This document shows, piece after piece, positions 48,167 to 57,341 of a stretch of DNA of 64,000 bases (the stretch's first letter is position 1; every line of letters starts with the position of its first letter). Under the pieces are notes generated by a model. That model was not told where the DNA came from. It worked only from the letters and a program-made list of their open reading frames with translations, and did no database searches. The DNA is from a bacterium (GTDB lineage Bacteria; Planctomycetota; Planctomycetia; Pirellulales; Pirellulaceae), in assembly GCA_016124445.1 (NCBI GenBank), contig WGNR01000009.1, positions 85,415 through 149,414 of the forward strand, read 5' to 3'. The position numbers were made by a program, and so were the translations under genes.

Positions 48167-48577
48167 ATGGGAAAGACCCACTCACGCAAAGGAGCCTATT
48201 CGGCGGATGAAGCGAAGCCATATCATGACAAACTTCGACTGCTGCGGGCTCGTCTGTTAGGAGATACCACCCACCTTGCCGATTCAGCTCTGAATCGCAC
48301 TCGCAGCGAGGCTTCGGGAGATCTCTCGAAAATGCCGATTCACATGGCGGACATTGGATCGGACAACTACGAGCAGGAGTTTTCTCTGAACTTGTTAGCG
48401 GCCGAGCAAGGCACGTTAGCAGAGATCGATTCTGCCCTGGCACGAATCGAATTGGGCGAGTATGGTGCTTGCGTTGAATGTGGTCAACGCATTAAGAAAT
48501 CGCGACTCAATGCCATTCCCTTCACCCACTACTGTATCGACTGTGCCAGCGAGCGAGACAAAGAATCCCGTGCTTAA
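48167..48577 (+). CDS. DksA/TraR-type zinc-finger protein
   Basis: A 136-residue protein: an N-terminal helical coiled coil (ADEAKPYHDKLRLLRARLLGD, NYEQEFSLNLLAAEQGTLAEIDSALARIE) and a C-terminal zinc finger GEYGACVECGQRIKKSRLNAIPFTHYCIDC with the four-cysteine pattern of the DksA/TraR family. In DksA the coiled-coil tip with Asp residues enters the RNA polymerase secondary channel; here the tip region holds MADIGSDNYEQEF, so acidic residues are available. The stop overlaps the lspA start, so both are co-expressed; the pairing of this family with lspA recurs in several phyla (recalled). Confidence 0.88.
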   Translation: MGKTHSRKGAYSADEAKPYHDKLRLLRARLLGDTTHLADSALNRTRSEASGDLSKMPIHMADIGSDNYEQEFSLNLLAAEQGTLAEIDSALARIELGEYGACVECGQRIKKSRLNAIPFTHYCIDCASERDKESRA

Positions 48578-49133
48578 TCCAGCGGCACCTGTTCCGCTGA
48601 GCCGTTATCTGATGTTCTTCGGTCTTGCGATTGTCGGCTGCGGAAGCGATTTGTGGAGCAAATCTGTCGTTTTCGCTTGGCTCGGCATGCCCGAAGATCA
48701 CCGTTACTTTTGGCTTATCGAGCCTTACGTCGGCTTTCAAACGTCGCTCAACCGAGGTGCCCTATTTGGTTTGGGTCAGGGTTACACACCTATGTTTGCC
48801 GTCTTCTCAGTAATTGCGGTGCTGGGGATTCTGTATTGGCTGTTTATTGCCAAAGCGGCGTACGATGCGATCCTGACCACGGCTCTGGGGATGATTACCG
48901 GCGGTATCTTCGGCAATCTATACGATCGGCTTGGGATCTGGGGCGAAGCGGCCGTTCGTGATTTCATCTTGTTCCAATACGGCCCCAAGTATGTTTGGCC
49001 AAACTTTAATATCGCCGATGCCCTTTTGGTATGTGGTGCCGCGCTGATGGTCTGGCACTCTCTCTTTGGAAAGCCTGGCGGTATCCCTTCAAACTCGGTG
49101 TCTGCTTCCGAGCAATCGGAAGGACATCGCTGA
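48570..49133 (+). CDS. lspA: Lipoprotein signal peptidase II
   Basis: About 187 residues if the GTG at 48570 is used; another in-frame GTG lies at 48543 and the first ATG is at 48612, so the start is uncertain. Four membrane helices and the family motifs are present: SKSVVFAWLG, SLNRGALFGLGQG (N-x-G-A-x-F), GGIFGNLYDRL with the first catalytic Asp, and FNIADALLVCGA with the second. LspA cleaves lipoprotein signal peptides before the lipidated Cys; this window encodes several such lipoproteins. The start overlaps the upstream gene by 8 bases. Confidence 0.93.
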   Translation: MLNPAAPVPLSRYLMFFGLAIVGCGSDLWSKSVVFAWLGMPEDHRYFWLIEPYVGFQTSLNRGALFGLGQGYTPMFAVFSVIAVLGILYWLFIAKAAYDAILTTALGMITGGIFGNLYDRLGIWGEAAVRDFILFQYGPKYVWPNFNIADALLVCGAALMVWHSLFGKPGGIPSNSVSASEQSEGHR

Positions 49134-49201
49134 GCCAGTAACCTCTTTCCTGAGCGTTCGACGACATCATTTCAGGTTGAAACGCTTTCTGATCGCAGAA
49201 T

Positions 49202-49221
49202 CCATGAAGAATTCTTCATGG
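49202..49221. repeat. Perfect 20-base palindrome
   Basis: CCATGAAGAATTCTTCATGG reads identically on both strands. It lies 69 bases after the lspA stop, in a 535-base gap ahead of the Rrf2 gene, and could be a dimeric repressor operator; the start of a short frame at 49218 falls within it. Confidence 0.6.
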
Positions 49222-49367
49222 TTACGCGAAATGTGGCCATTTATTGGCCATGGGTGGCTCTGGTGAGCATGCTATTGCCACTTATGGTGGGGCCACTGAT
49301 GGGAATTTACTCGAAAGTCGTCAAAGAAGGTCTGATTTCTGTTGAAACCCCCATGTTTTGGGTGTAA
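49218..49367 (+). CDS. Possible small single-pass membrane protein
   Basis: A 49-residue frame. It starts with the ATG in the right arm of the palindrome and has GAAGAA about six bases upstream. Translation gives VTRNVAIYWPWVALVSMLL followed by PLMVGPLMGIYSKVVKEGL and a short tail, which makes one convincing membrane helix with a basic cytoplasmic flank. Small size, no homologue that I know, and location in an otherwise empty gap make it uncertain. Confidence 0.3.
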   Translation: MVTRNVAIYWPWVALVSMLLPLMVGPLMGIYSKVVKEGLISVETPMFWV

Positions 49368-49490
49368 CTTGAAAATTACCGCATTCGGGGTGTAAGCAAT
49401 ATCGCTGGCGATTTGCGACTTTTGATTCCTTAACAAGTCGTCCATTTTAGACGAACGTTAATCATCCCCATTTGTGGCTGGTTCCTTATT

Positions 49491-49532
49491 GTCGGGCTTT
49501 CGATTTCTTAACCGAATCGCAACAGGCCCGAC
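49491..49532. promoter_or_regulatory. Stem-loop in the leader of the Rrf2-type gene
   Basis: GTCGGGC (49491-49497) pairs with GCCCGAC (49526-49532), and inside it CGATT (49501-49505) pairs with AATCG (49515-49519). No T-run follows, so it is not an intrinsic terminator. The rest of 49368-49668 is AT-rich and shows no gene; promoter and leader functions for the Rrf2-type gene are likely. Confidence 0.4.
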
Positions 49533-49668
49533 CGCGCTGCGCCAGTTCGTTGGATTACCAGATTTAGGTCAGTTTTTGGGTGGCACTGGGTTTAATCGAG
49601 AGATTTCAGCTCATCGAAATCCAAGTTTTTGAAACGACAATCGTTCCATCTAACAAGAGGGCAGTGGA

Positions 49669-50175
49669 ATGAAACTTTCACGAACCGTCGCTTACGCATT
49701 GCAAGCGACCATGCAGCTAGCTGTTTCCGAATCGGACGCTCCGGTACCCTGTAGCCAGATTGCGGCTAAAGGAGAAATGCCAGAGCGTTTCTTGCTTCAG
49801 GTTTTACGAAGCCTGGTGAACCATGGGGTGCTGCGAAGTACTCGTGGCGTCGATGGGGGCTACATGTTGATTCGCACCCCAGACGAAATCTCGCTTCTCG
49901 ACGTCATTGAGGCGATCGAGGGGCCGCTCGATTCGAAGTTGCCGATCACGGCATCGCCCGACGATCCTACGCACCAGAACCTTCAACAGGCGCTAAAGGA
50001 CGTTACGGCAACGGCTCGGACGCAGCTTGAATCGATCAAGATCGCTCATCTGATTCAGGTTCCTGAGGCAACAGAAGAAAGCAATTTGAGCTCGCCAGTC
50101 GTCCCACCGATGTCGGAAGACATGGGCAGTGAGACCAATGGGATGGAGCACAAAGTTGCAGGCCAGTTGCGATAG
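49669..50175 (+). CDS. Rrf2-family transcriptional regulator
   Basis: A 168-residue protein with the Rrf2 winged helix-turn-helix: MKLSRTVAYALQATMQLAV, VPCSQIAAKGEMPERFLLQVLRSLVNHGVLRSTRGVDGGYMLIRTPDEISLLDVIEAIEGPL. Rrf2 regulators of the IscR/NsrR type bind an Fe-S cluster through three cysteines after this region, but here the following segment (DSKLPITASPDDPTHQNLQQALKD) has none, so cluster binding is unlikely. The C-terminal 40 residues are Ser/Glu-rich and probably disordered. The ATG has GAGGGCAG upstream. The large structured leader suggests autoregulation. Confidence 0.88.
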   Translation: MKLSRTVAYALQATMQLAVSESDAPVPCSQIAAKGEMPERFLLQVLRSLVNHGVLRSTRGVDGGYMLIRTPDEISLLDVIEAIEGPLDSKLPITASPDDPTHQNLQQALKDVTATARTQLESIKIAHLIQVPEATEESNLSSPVVPPMSEDMGSETNGMEHKVAGQLR

Positions 50176-50264
50176 GCCAGATTGGGCTGGCAGTTTGTGG
50201 ACATTTGAAGGTTCAGTGAAGTGATCGCGGGGGCTTGTTCCCAGATCCGAGCCGTTCTATTCTC

Positions 50265-51089
50265 ATGTCCATGAACACCGCACAAAATGAACTCGAAAAG
50301 CGTCTGGAAGCAGCCCGTCGCCTTGCTCGCGTTGCCGGCAAAAGCACCTTAGAGCACTTCCAGCGGGCTGATCTTTCCTTTGAAAAGAAGGAAGACGCCT
50401 CTCCCGTCACAATCGCCGACCAAAATGCGGAGAAAATCATCCGCAAGGGCATTAAGGACGAATTCCCCGATGACGGCATCATCGGAGAGGAATTCGGCAG
50501 CGAGGATGGGTCGACTGGCTTTAATTGGATCGTCGATCCAATCGATGGCACCAAGGCATTCATCGCCGGGGTCCCCCTTTTCGGCACCATGATCGGGATC
50601 GAAAAGGACGGGAAATCGCGTATCGGGGTTGTTTATATCCCTGGTCTCGACGAAATGATCTCGGCTGCTGAGGGGCAGGGGGCTTGGTACGAACAGCCCG
50701 GGCGTGCTCCGGTTAAGGCCCAGGTCAACGAGACCGCAACCCTGGCGGAAGGCATCATGGTGACCTCCCAGGTTAGCACTTTCAACAAGCGAAATGCCGT
50801 TCAGGGCTTTCTGGAGCTTGAGGATCGTTCGTTCGTAACCCGAACCTGGGGCGATTGTTACGGCTATATGCTGGTGGCCACTGGTCGTGCTGTCTGCATG
50901 ATCGACCCGCTGATGAGCATCTGGGACGCTGCCGCCCTTCAGCCAATCATGGAGGAATCAGGGGGAACATTCACCAGTTGGACCGGCGAGTCGACCATTT
51001 ATAGCGGCGACGGCATCGGTACCAACGGTCTGGTGTTGGAGGAAATCCTCGAGGTTTGCCGAAAATACCCCATTCCAGCGCAGAAATAG
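50265..51089 (+). CDS. Inositol monophosphatase-family protein, probable histidinol-phosphatase
   Basis: About 274 residues; two ATGs two codons apart (50265, 50271) are candidates. Mg-phosphatase markers: VTIADQNAEKIIRKGI (first metal site region), GIIGEEFGSEDG (Glu), WIVDPIDGTKAFIAGVPLFGTMIG (the DPIDGT core) and WDAAALQPIMEESGG (Asp). The KAFIAGVP variant is the one seen in HisN-type histidinol-phosphate phosphatases, so histidine biosynthesis is the likely role, though inositol or other monophosphates cannot be excluded. Soluble, cytoplasmic; 104 bases before rpmB. Confidence 0.82.
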   Translation: MSMNTAQNELEKRLEAARRLARVAGKSTLEHFQRADLSFEKKEDASPVTIADQNAEKIIRKGIKDEFPDDGIIGEEFGSEDGSTGFNWIVDPIDGTKAFIAGVPLFGTMIGIEKDGKSRIGVVYIPGLDEMISAAEGQGAWYEQPGRAPVKAQVNETATLAEGIMVTSQVSTFNKRNAVQGFLELEDRSFVTRTWGDCYGYMLVATGRAVCMIDPLMSIWDAAALQPIMEESGGTFTSWTGESTIYSGDGIGTNGLVLEEILEVCRKYPIPAQK

Positions 51090-51193
51090 CGACCCGGTTT
51101 CGCCGCTTCGAGTGCCTTGCGGCGGAGCCCAAAGACCGGTAAACTGATCCGTTTGGTATTCAGTTATGGACGACCCTCTAGGAGTCGCTGGCA

Positions 51194-51469
51194 ATGGCCA
51201 ACGTGTGTGAAATTTGTGGCAAGGGCCACAGCATGGGCAACAAAGTTACCCTCCGCGGTAAGGCGAAGTACCTGGGCGGTGTTGGTACGAAGATCACCGG
51301 TATCACTCGGCGTAAGTTCAAGCCGAATCTGCAGACTGCCAAAGCGGTCATGCCCAACGGCGAACATAAGAAGCTCAAAGTCTGCACCCAGTGCATTCGC
51401 AGCGGATACGTGAAGAAGGTGGTTCGCCACCGTCCGTTCAAGCTGCCTTCGGAAGAACGCGGCCGCTAA
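51194..51469 (+). CDS. rpmB: 50S ribosomal protein L28
   Basis: A 91-residue L28: CEICGKGHSMGNKVTLRGKAKYLGGVGTKITGITRRKFKPNLQTAK, then KLKVCTQCIRSGYVKKVVRHR. The two CxxC pairs make the zinc-containing (C+) form of L28. The C-terminal ten residues (PFKLPSEERGR) extend beyond the shortest homologues. TAGGAG lies nine bases upstream. The gene starts a plus-strand run that leads directly into gatC 45 bases later. Confidence 0.96.
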   Translation: MANVCEICGKGHSMGNKVTLRGKAKYLGGVGTKITGITRRKFKPNLQTAKAVMPNGEHKKLKVCTQCIRSGYVKKVVRHRPFKLPSEERGR

Positions 51470-51514
51470 ACGGTTGCGTTTCTCGCCACGCGCTTTGCTT
51501 TCGGGAGAAGTTCG

Positions 51515-51808
51515 ATGTCCTCGTTGACCCGGGAAGAAGTCGAAAAGGTTTCGTTGCTGGCACGTCTTCGTTTGTCGGATGACGAACTGACGAAGATGAC
51601 CGAGCAGATGAGCCAGATCGTCAGCTACGTTGAACTTCTCAACGAGGTTAATACCGAAGACGTCGAGCCGATGGCGCACGCAGTCGAGCAGTTCAACGTC
51701 TTTGCCGAAGACGAACCTCACCAGTCGCTGCCCCGCGATGCAGCGCTCTCGAACGCCCCCAAACGGGACGACGAATGCTTCCGCGTCCCGGCCGTGCTGG
51801 GCGATTAG
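51515..51808 (+). CDS. gatC: Aspartyl/glutamyl-tRNA amidotransferase subunit C
   Basis: A 97-residue GatC: LTREEVEKVSLLARLRLSDDELTKMTEQMSQIVSYVELLNEVNTEDVEPMAHAVEQFNVF, then a conserved RDAALSNAPKRDDECFRVPAVLG end. GatC wraps the GatA-GatB interface of the heterotrimer that converts misacylated Glu-tRNA(Gln) and Asp-tRNA(Asn). It is separated from gatA by 269 bases containing a palindromic repeat and two hairpins, unusual for a gatCAB unit. Confidence 0.96.
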   Translation: MSSLTREEVEKVSLLARLRLSDDELTKMTEQMSQIVSYVELLNEVNTEDVEPMAHAVEQFNVFAEDEPHQSLPRDAALSNAPKRDDECFRVPAVLGD

Positions 51809-51836
51809 GGCTTAACAGCCATCTACAACAACTCTT

Positions 51837-51936
51837 GTAGGGTGCGAGCAACGCAGCGAATCGCACCAATTGCATTATCCAATCTAGCTCCAGCGGTGCG
51901 ATTCGTTCGGCTTCGCCTCTCCTCTTACACCCCACG
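51837..51936. repeat. Imperfect palindromic repeat, copy B
   Basis: A ~100 bp copy of the element seen at 46263 and 55989, between gatC and gatA. The left arm GTAGGGTGCGAGCAACG is well preserved; the right arm (CTCTTACACCCCACG) has diverged. The inner pair TCGCACC / GGTGCGA is intact, so it still folds into a long hairpin. Confidence 0.8.
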
Positions 51937-51986
51937 ATTCTGCTGTGTGGTCTTTGGTCGACTAGTCAACGAGGGCTAATTCCGCC

Positions 51987-52043
51987 ATCATAGATCGTTT
52001 CTATGATAGCCAGCGCGATGGGTCGGCTTGGCCGACGGATCGC
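51987..52043. promoter_or_regulatory. Two adjacent hairpins ahead of gatA
   Basis: ATCATAGA-tcgtt-TCTATGAT (51987-52007) and GCGAT-gg-GTCGGC-ttg-GCCGAC-gg-ATCGC (52015-52043). The second ends 34 bases before the gatA ATG. No T-run follows either, so they are structures in the transcript rather than terminators; a leader or processing role is possible. Confidence 0.45.
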
Positions 52044-52077
52044 ATTCCTCGACGGATAGAAAAAGGCAAAACGCACG

Positions 52078-53616
52078 ATGGCTTTGTACGAAGCGTCCGC
52101 CACCCAGTTGTTGTCTCAGCTTGAAGCAGGCGAAGTCACCTCGGTCGAAGTAACCCAGGCCTGTCTCGACCAGATCCGTCAGCACGATGGGGAGGTCGGA
52201 GCGTTCCTTCAGGTGATGGATGAAAAGGCCCTCGCCGCCGCGGCCGAGGTCGACCGCAAACGCAAAGCAGGCGAACCGCTCGGCGCACTGGCCGGCGTTC
52301 CGGTCGCCGTCAAAGATCTGCTCTGCACCGAAGGCGAAGTGACGACTTGCGCTTCGAAGATGCTCAAGAATTTTGTTCCGCCCTACAGCAGTACGGTGAT
52401 CAAGAAGCTCGAAGCGGCCGACGCGATTATCCTCGGTAAGACCAACATGGACGAGTTCGCCATGGGGGGCTCGACCGAAAACTCGGCCCTGGGCACAACC
52501 CGCAATCCCTGGAACACCAAGTTGGTGCCAGGTGGTTCTTCCGGAGGTGCCGCCGCATGCCTGGCCGCACGGATGGTTCCGCTTTCGATCGGGACCGACA
52601 CCGGCGGATCGATCCGCCAGCCTGCCTCGTTCTGCGGTGTCGTCGGGCTCAAGCCGACGTACGGCCGCGTCAGTCGATTTGGTTTGATCGCGTTCGCCAG
52701 CAGTTTGGACCAGATCGGCCCGATGGCTCGCACGGCGGAAGATACGGCGCTCTTCTTAGAAGCAATCAGCGGTTATGACCCGAGCGATTCGACTTCGGCA
52801 AATGTGGCTTGTCCGCTATTCAGCAAGACGGTCGACAAACCGCTGGAAGGCTTGCGAATCGGTCTGGTGAAAGAGCACTTCGGCGACGGCCTGCACAAGG
52901 AAGTCGAAGGCGCCGTACGTGAAGCGGTCAAAGTCTACGAGTCGCTTGGCGCGACGGTCACCGATATCTCGCTGCCGCACAACAAGTATGGCATAGCGAC
53001 TTACTACATCATTGCGCCGAGTGAAGCTTCCAGTAACCTGGCCCGGTTCGATGGTGCCCACTACGGCCATCGCTGCGACGAGGCGTCGATGCTGGAAGAT
53101 CTTCAGAAGGAAAAAGAAGCTCTAGAAGCGGCGGGTGATGAGCTTGGCCTGAAAAAGATGGATACGCCGCTGATTCGCATGTATCGCCAAAGCCGCGCCG
53201 AAGGCTTCGGCCCCGAAGTGAAGCGGCGAATCATGCTCGGCACCTACACGCTCAGCGCCGGTTACTATGACGCCTACTACCTGAAGGCGCTTAAGGTTCG
53301 CCGTTTGATTCGCGACGACTACGACAAGGTATTCAAGTCGGTCGACGTGATCGTCGGTCCTACCGCCCCGAACCCGGCCTTCGCGGCAGGCTCGAAGACA
53401 AGCAACCCGCTCGCAATGTACCTGGAAGACTTGTACACCGTCACCGCCAACCTGGCCGGCATCCCAGCGATCTCGATCCCTTGCGGCACGACCGCCGACG
53501 GTTTGCCGATCGGCCTGCAAATGCAAGCCCCGGCATTGGAAGAAGATCGTTTGTTACGGGCCGCCTATATGTACCAGAAAGAAACCGATTGGCACACGAA
53601 GAGCCCGGCGATGTAG
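52078..53616 (+). CDS. gatA: Aspartyl/glutamyl-tRNA amidotransferase subunit A
   Basis: A 512-residue amidase-signature enzyme. The Ser-cis-Ser-Lys triad is complete: Lys79 in [10 protein letters not shown], Ser154 in [10 protein letters not shown] and Ser178 in [16 protein letters not shown]. Other family segments are [60 protein letters not shown] and the C-terminal [22 protein letters not shown]. It hydrolyses glutamine and supplies ammonia to GatB. It is followed by a transposable element (next entries) that separates it from gatB. Confidence 0.97.
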   Translation: MALYEASATQLLSQLEAGEVTSVEVTQACLDQIRQHDGEVGAFLQVMDEKALAAAAEVDRKRKAGEPLGALAGVPVAVKDLLCTEGEVTTCASKMLKNFVPPYSSTVIKKLEAADAIILGKTNMDEFAMGGSTENSALGTTRNPWNTKLVPGGSSGGAAACLAARMVPLSIGTDTGGSIRQPASFCGVVGLKPTYGRVSRFGLIAFASSLDQIGPMARTAEDTALFLEAISGYDPSDSTSANVACPLFSKTVDKPLEGLRIGLVKEHFGDGLHKEVEGAVREAVKVYESLGATVTDISLPHNKYGIATYYIIAPSEASSNLARFDGAHYGHRCDEASMLEDLQKEKEALEAAGDELGLKKMDTPLIRMYRQSRAEGFGPEVKRRIMLGTYTLSAGYYDAYYLKALKVRRLIRDDYDKVFKSVDVIVGPTAPNPAFAAGSKTSNPLAMYLEDLYTVTANLAGIPAISIPCGTTADGLPIGLQMQAPALEEDRLLRAAYMYQKETDWHTKSPAM

Positions 53617-53686
53617 TTGTGCAGAATCAACAATCACACGTCGTTTAAGCTTTGGACTCCCGGCGATACGATGTGAAGTTTCCTGA

Positions 53687-53769
53687 GCCCCGAAAGGGGC
53701 GCTAGATAATAGCCAGGGGCGTGAGCCCCTGGAAAGAATCCCAAAACAAAAAGAGAGCCCCAACGGGGC
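53687..53769. repeat. Left palindrome arm of the RAYT element
   Basis: Three hairpins: GCCCCGAAAGGGGC (53687-53700), CCAGGGGCGTGAGCCCCTGG (53713-53732) and GCCCCAACGGGGC (53757-53769). The gap from the gatA stop (53616) to here has no further gene. Confidence 0.8.
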
Positions 53770-53799
53770 GGCAGAACCCCGAAATCAAGGAACAAAGAG

Positions 53800-54252
53800 A
53801 TGCCGCAATCATTTGCCAGCCTCTATGTTCATTTGATTTTTAGCACCAAAAACCGTGAATCATGGATCGCCGACGATTGGTCCATGCGATTGTACGAATA
53901 CATTTCGGGAACCCTGCGAAACAAGGGGTGCCATTTGATCATCGGCGGAGGGATGACCGATCACATTCACTTATTGGTCTCGATGTCACGAGACGTGAGC
54001 CTTGTTGATCTCGTGCGTGACATAAAGGCGAATGCGAGTCGATGGGTTCATGATTCCATCGTTGGTTGTTCGAGTTTCGCATGGCAGGCCGGATACGCGG
54101 CGTTTTCGGTGAGTCAATCCGCGATTCCTGATGTCCGAGCGTATATCGAAAATCAAAAAGAACATCATCGGACGCGATCGTTCCAAGAGGAATTCATCGC
54201 GTTCCTCCAGAAACACAATGTGGAATATGATCCGCGGTACGTTTTTGAGTAG
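53800..54252 (+). CDS. REP-associated tyrosine transposase (Y1 family)
   Basis: A 150-residue IS200/IS605-like Y1 transposase. It starts MPQSFASLYVHLIFSTKNRES and has the HUH motif GMTDHIHLLVS (His55, His57). LVRDIKANASRWVH, FAWQAGYAAFSVSQS and DVRAYIENQKEHH follow, where Tyr115 is the expected nucleophile. It ends with a FIAFLQKHNVEYDPRYVFE tail. The family cuts and joins single-stranded DNA at hairpins, here presumably the flanking palindromes. All key residues are intact, so it may be active. A ribosome site AAGGAACAAAGAG precedes the ATG. Confidence 0.88.
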   Translation: MPQSFASLYVHLIFSTKNRESWIADDWSMRLYEYISGTLRNKGCHLIIGGGMTDHIHLLVSMSRDVSLVDLVRDIKANASRWVHDSIVGCSSFAWQAGYAAFSVSQSAIPDVRAYIENQKEHHRTRSFQEEFIAFLQKHNVEYDPRYVFE

Positions 54253-54265
54253 CAACGATTCTGGC

Positions 54266-54346
54266 GCCCCGTTGGGGCTCGCTTGTTTTGTTGGTCGCAT
54301 ACCAGGGGCTTACGCCCCTGGCTATTATCTGTCGCCCCTCCGGGGC
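54266..54346. repeat. Right palindrome arm of the RAYT element
   Basis: Mirror image of the left arm: GCCCCGTTGGGGC (54266-54278), CCAGGGGCTTACGCCCCTGG (54302-54321), GCCCCTCCGGGGC (54334-54346). Between it and the gatB start (54505) no further gene is seen. Confidence 0.8.
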
Positions 54347-54504
54347 TTCGGACGCGTGAAGACGTATCGCCGTGGATATGGCAGCTAGAGGTTCGCGTCT
54401 CTGGCTATTCCATGCCGTCCCTTTGGGACTCAAAGGAAATGCCCCGTGTGGGCTCATTTGATTTGCGCTCAACCGAGCCAAATAAGATCGATTCAGGAAG
54501 ACTC

Positions 54505-55977
<1,473 letters not shown>

Positions 55978-55988
55978 CGCGGAATTCT

Positions 55989-56091
55989 CGTAGGGTGCTG
56001 AGTAGCGCAGCGAATCGCACCGAATGTGTTGACCAACTGTTCAGGACTTGGTGCGATACGTTCGGCTTTGCCTCATTTCTCACACCCTACG
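55989..56091. repeat. Imperfect palindromic repeat, copy C
   Basis: The third copy, directly after gatB and ending 38 bases before the next start. CGTAGGGTGCTGAG pairs with the CTCACACCCTACG end, and the inner TCGCACC with GGTGCGA. Most similar to copy A in the stretch GGTGCGATACGTTCGGCTTTG. Confidence 0.85.
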
Positions 56092-56128
56092 TTTGATGGG
56101 CAAACATCAGGTTCTTGGAGTTCCCATC

Positions 56129-56938
56129 ATGTTCAAGCCAAGTGGAATCATCGCTCTGACGACCGATTTTCAGGAAGACTCTTTCTACATCGCCGAGATG
56201 AAAGTGGCGGCGTATCAGGTGGCCCGCGATGCGTTGATTGTTGACGTGACCCATGCGATCCCGCCGCAAGACGTACGGCATGCCAGCTGGGTTTTGCTGC
56301 GGGCACTGGAATCATTTCCCGAAGGAACCGTGCATGTTTGCGTGGTCGATCCTGGCGTGGGAACCGATCGGAAAATTGTTGCAGTGCTGATCCACGGCCA
56401 AGTGATCATTGGTCCCGACAACGGATTGTTCGATGTGGTCGCGTCTCGCTATCCGGTCCGCGCCGTGGTTGATCTGAACAACGAGGTCTACTTTGGCCCG
56501 CGGCATTCGGCCACCTTTCATGGACGCGACGTTATGGCGCCTGCTGCCGCACACCTGGTGAGGGGTATCCCCCTGGAAAGCCTGGGGGAAGCATTGGGAG
56601 AACCGCTGATCACTCCGGAGAAAACCGCCGGGCTGTTGGCCCATCGCGACGGGAACGTCATTGAGGGGGAATTCATCCTGGCCGATTCTTTCGGCAACAT
56701 GGTCACCAATATCTTTGCCGAGGATATCCCCGAAGAGTGGAATCTCCGCACGATTCGGATCGAGTTTGAAGGGCAGAAACTGACTGGTTTAGTCTCGACC
56801 TATGGGGATCGCGAGCCAGGCGAGGTGGTCGCTCTTCTAGGATCGACCGGGCAGTTGGAGGTGGCAATTGTCCAGGGTGATGCAGCCCAGAAGTGTGGTT
56901 TGCGTCCCGGAATCCCCGTTAAGATCGTGTGTGAATGA
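56129..56938 (+). CDS. SAM hydroxide adenosyltransferase (DUF62) family protein
   Basis: Start at 56129, with TTGGAG upstream; in-frame ATGs at 56048 and 56096 would run through the repeat. 269 residues. N-terminal domain motifs are IIALTTDFQEDSFYIAEMK, DVTHAIPPQDVRHASWVLLRAL, VHVCVVDPGVGTDRK, IIGPDNGLFDVV and FHGRDVMAPAAAHL. The C-terminal beta-barrel runs from IEGEFILADSFGNMVTNI to PVKIVCE. The family adds hydroxide (water) to S-adenosyl-L-methionine to give adenosine and methionine; relatives are the fluorinase and chlorinase, but the halide-pocket residues cannot be judged here. It is followed by a protein resembling its own C-terminal domain. Confidence 0.9.
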   Translation: MFKPSGIIALTTDFQEDSFYIAEMKVAAYQVARDALIVDVTHAIPPQDVRHASWVLLRALESFPEGTVHVCVVDPGVGTDRKIVAVLIHGQVIIGPDNGLFDVVASRYPVRAVVDLNNEVYFGPRHSATFHGRDVMAPAAAHLVRGIPLESLGEALGEPLITPEKTAGLLAHRDGNVIEGEFILADSFGNMVTNIFAEDIPEEWNLRTIRIEFEGQKLTGLVSTYGDREPGEVVALLGSTGQLEVAIVQGDAAQKCGLRPGIPVKIVCE

Positions 56939-57053
56939 TCAGATCGGTGGATTGTCTGCCGTTAGATGCGACAAGATGCTTGGCGAATCAGGCGAAGATA
57001 GCTAGAATCGCTCGCTATATTCCTCCTCTTCCCCACGTCAGGAATCTTTGCCC

Positions 57054-57341
57054 GTGTCGAGTCGCATATCTGGAAAGGTTGTCTCCATCTCGGAAACAGG
57101 GGATGCCATTACCGACCTGACGCATGATCAATTGTCAGACGTTCCGCAGGACGACAGAACGTCGATCGAATGCAGCGGCCACACGACGCTGGGTATCTTT
57201 TCGCTTGATCATGATCAGCCGGAAATGACCTATGTCGCGATTTTAGGAAAGAGCGGCTGCCTGGAACTTTCGCTCATTGGCGACAGCGCCGCGAAGTTTC
57301 TGGGGCTGAAGGTCAACGACAAAGTGACGGTCAAGTGGTAA
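57054..57341 (+). CDS. Stand-alone relative of the SAM hydroxide adenosyltransferase C-terminal domain
   Basis: A 95-residue protein starting at the GTG at 57054 (AGGAA with nine-base spacing; a TTG at 57048 is the alternative). The sequence lines up from end to end with the C-terminal barrel of the preceding gene: RISGKVVSISETGDAITDL against VIEGEFILADSFGNMVTNI; IECSGHTTLGIFSLD against IEFEGQKLTGLVSTY; VAILGKSGCLELSLIGDSAAKFLGL against VALLGSTGQLEVAIVQGDAAQKCGL. The catalytic N-terminal half is absent. It may bind a nucleoside or partner with the full enzyme; function unknown. Its stop overlaps the next start by seven bases. Confidence 0.75.
   Translation: MSSRISGKVVSISETGDAITDLTHDQLSDVPQDDRTSIECSGHTTLGIFSLDHDQPEMTYVAILGKSGCLELSLIGDSAAKFLGLKVNDKVTVKW

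Larger units (their letters stand above)
53687..54346 (+). mobile_element. RAYT-type element framed by mirror-image palindrome arms
   Basis: The gatA-gatB gap carries a tyrosine transposase gene flanked by two ~85-90 bp arms that are inverted copies of each other. Each arm has three small palindromes in mirrored order: outer GCCCC/GGGGC, central CCAGGGGC/GCCCCTGG, inner GCCCC-aac or gtt-GGGGC. The arms also share ATAATAGCC (read on the element's outer side) and a CAAAACA stretch. The arrangement is that of REP-associated tyrosine transposases and their REP/BIME sequences. No clear target duplication can be seen. Confidence 0.75.

Noticed and set aside
53680..54350. CRISPR-like array suggested by repeated GC palindromes
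   Set aside because: The palindromes are not evenly spaced direct repeats with unique spacers; they form mirrored arms around a transposase.
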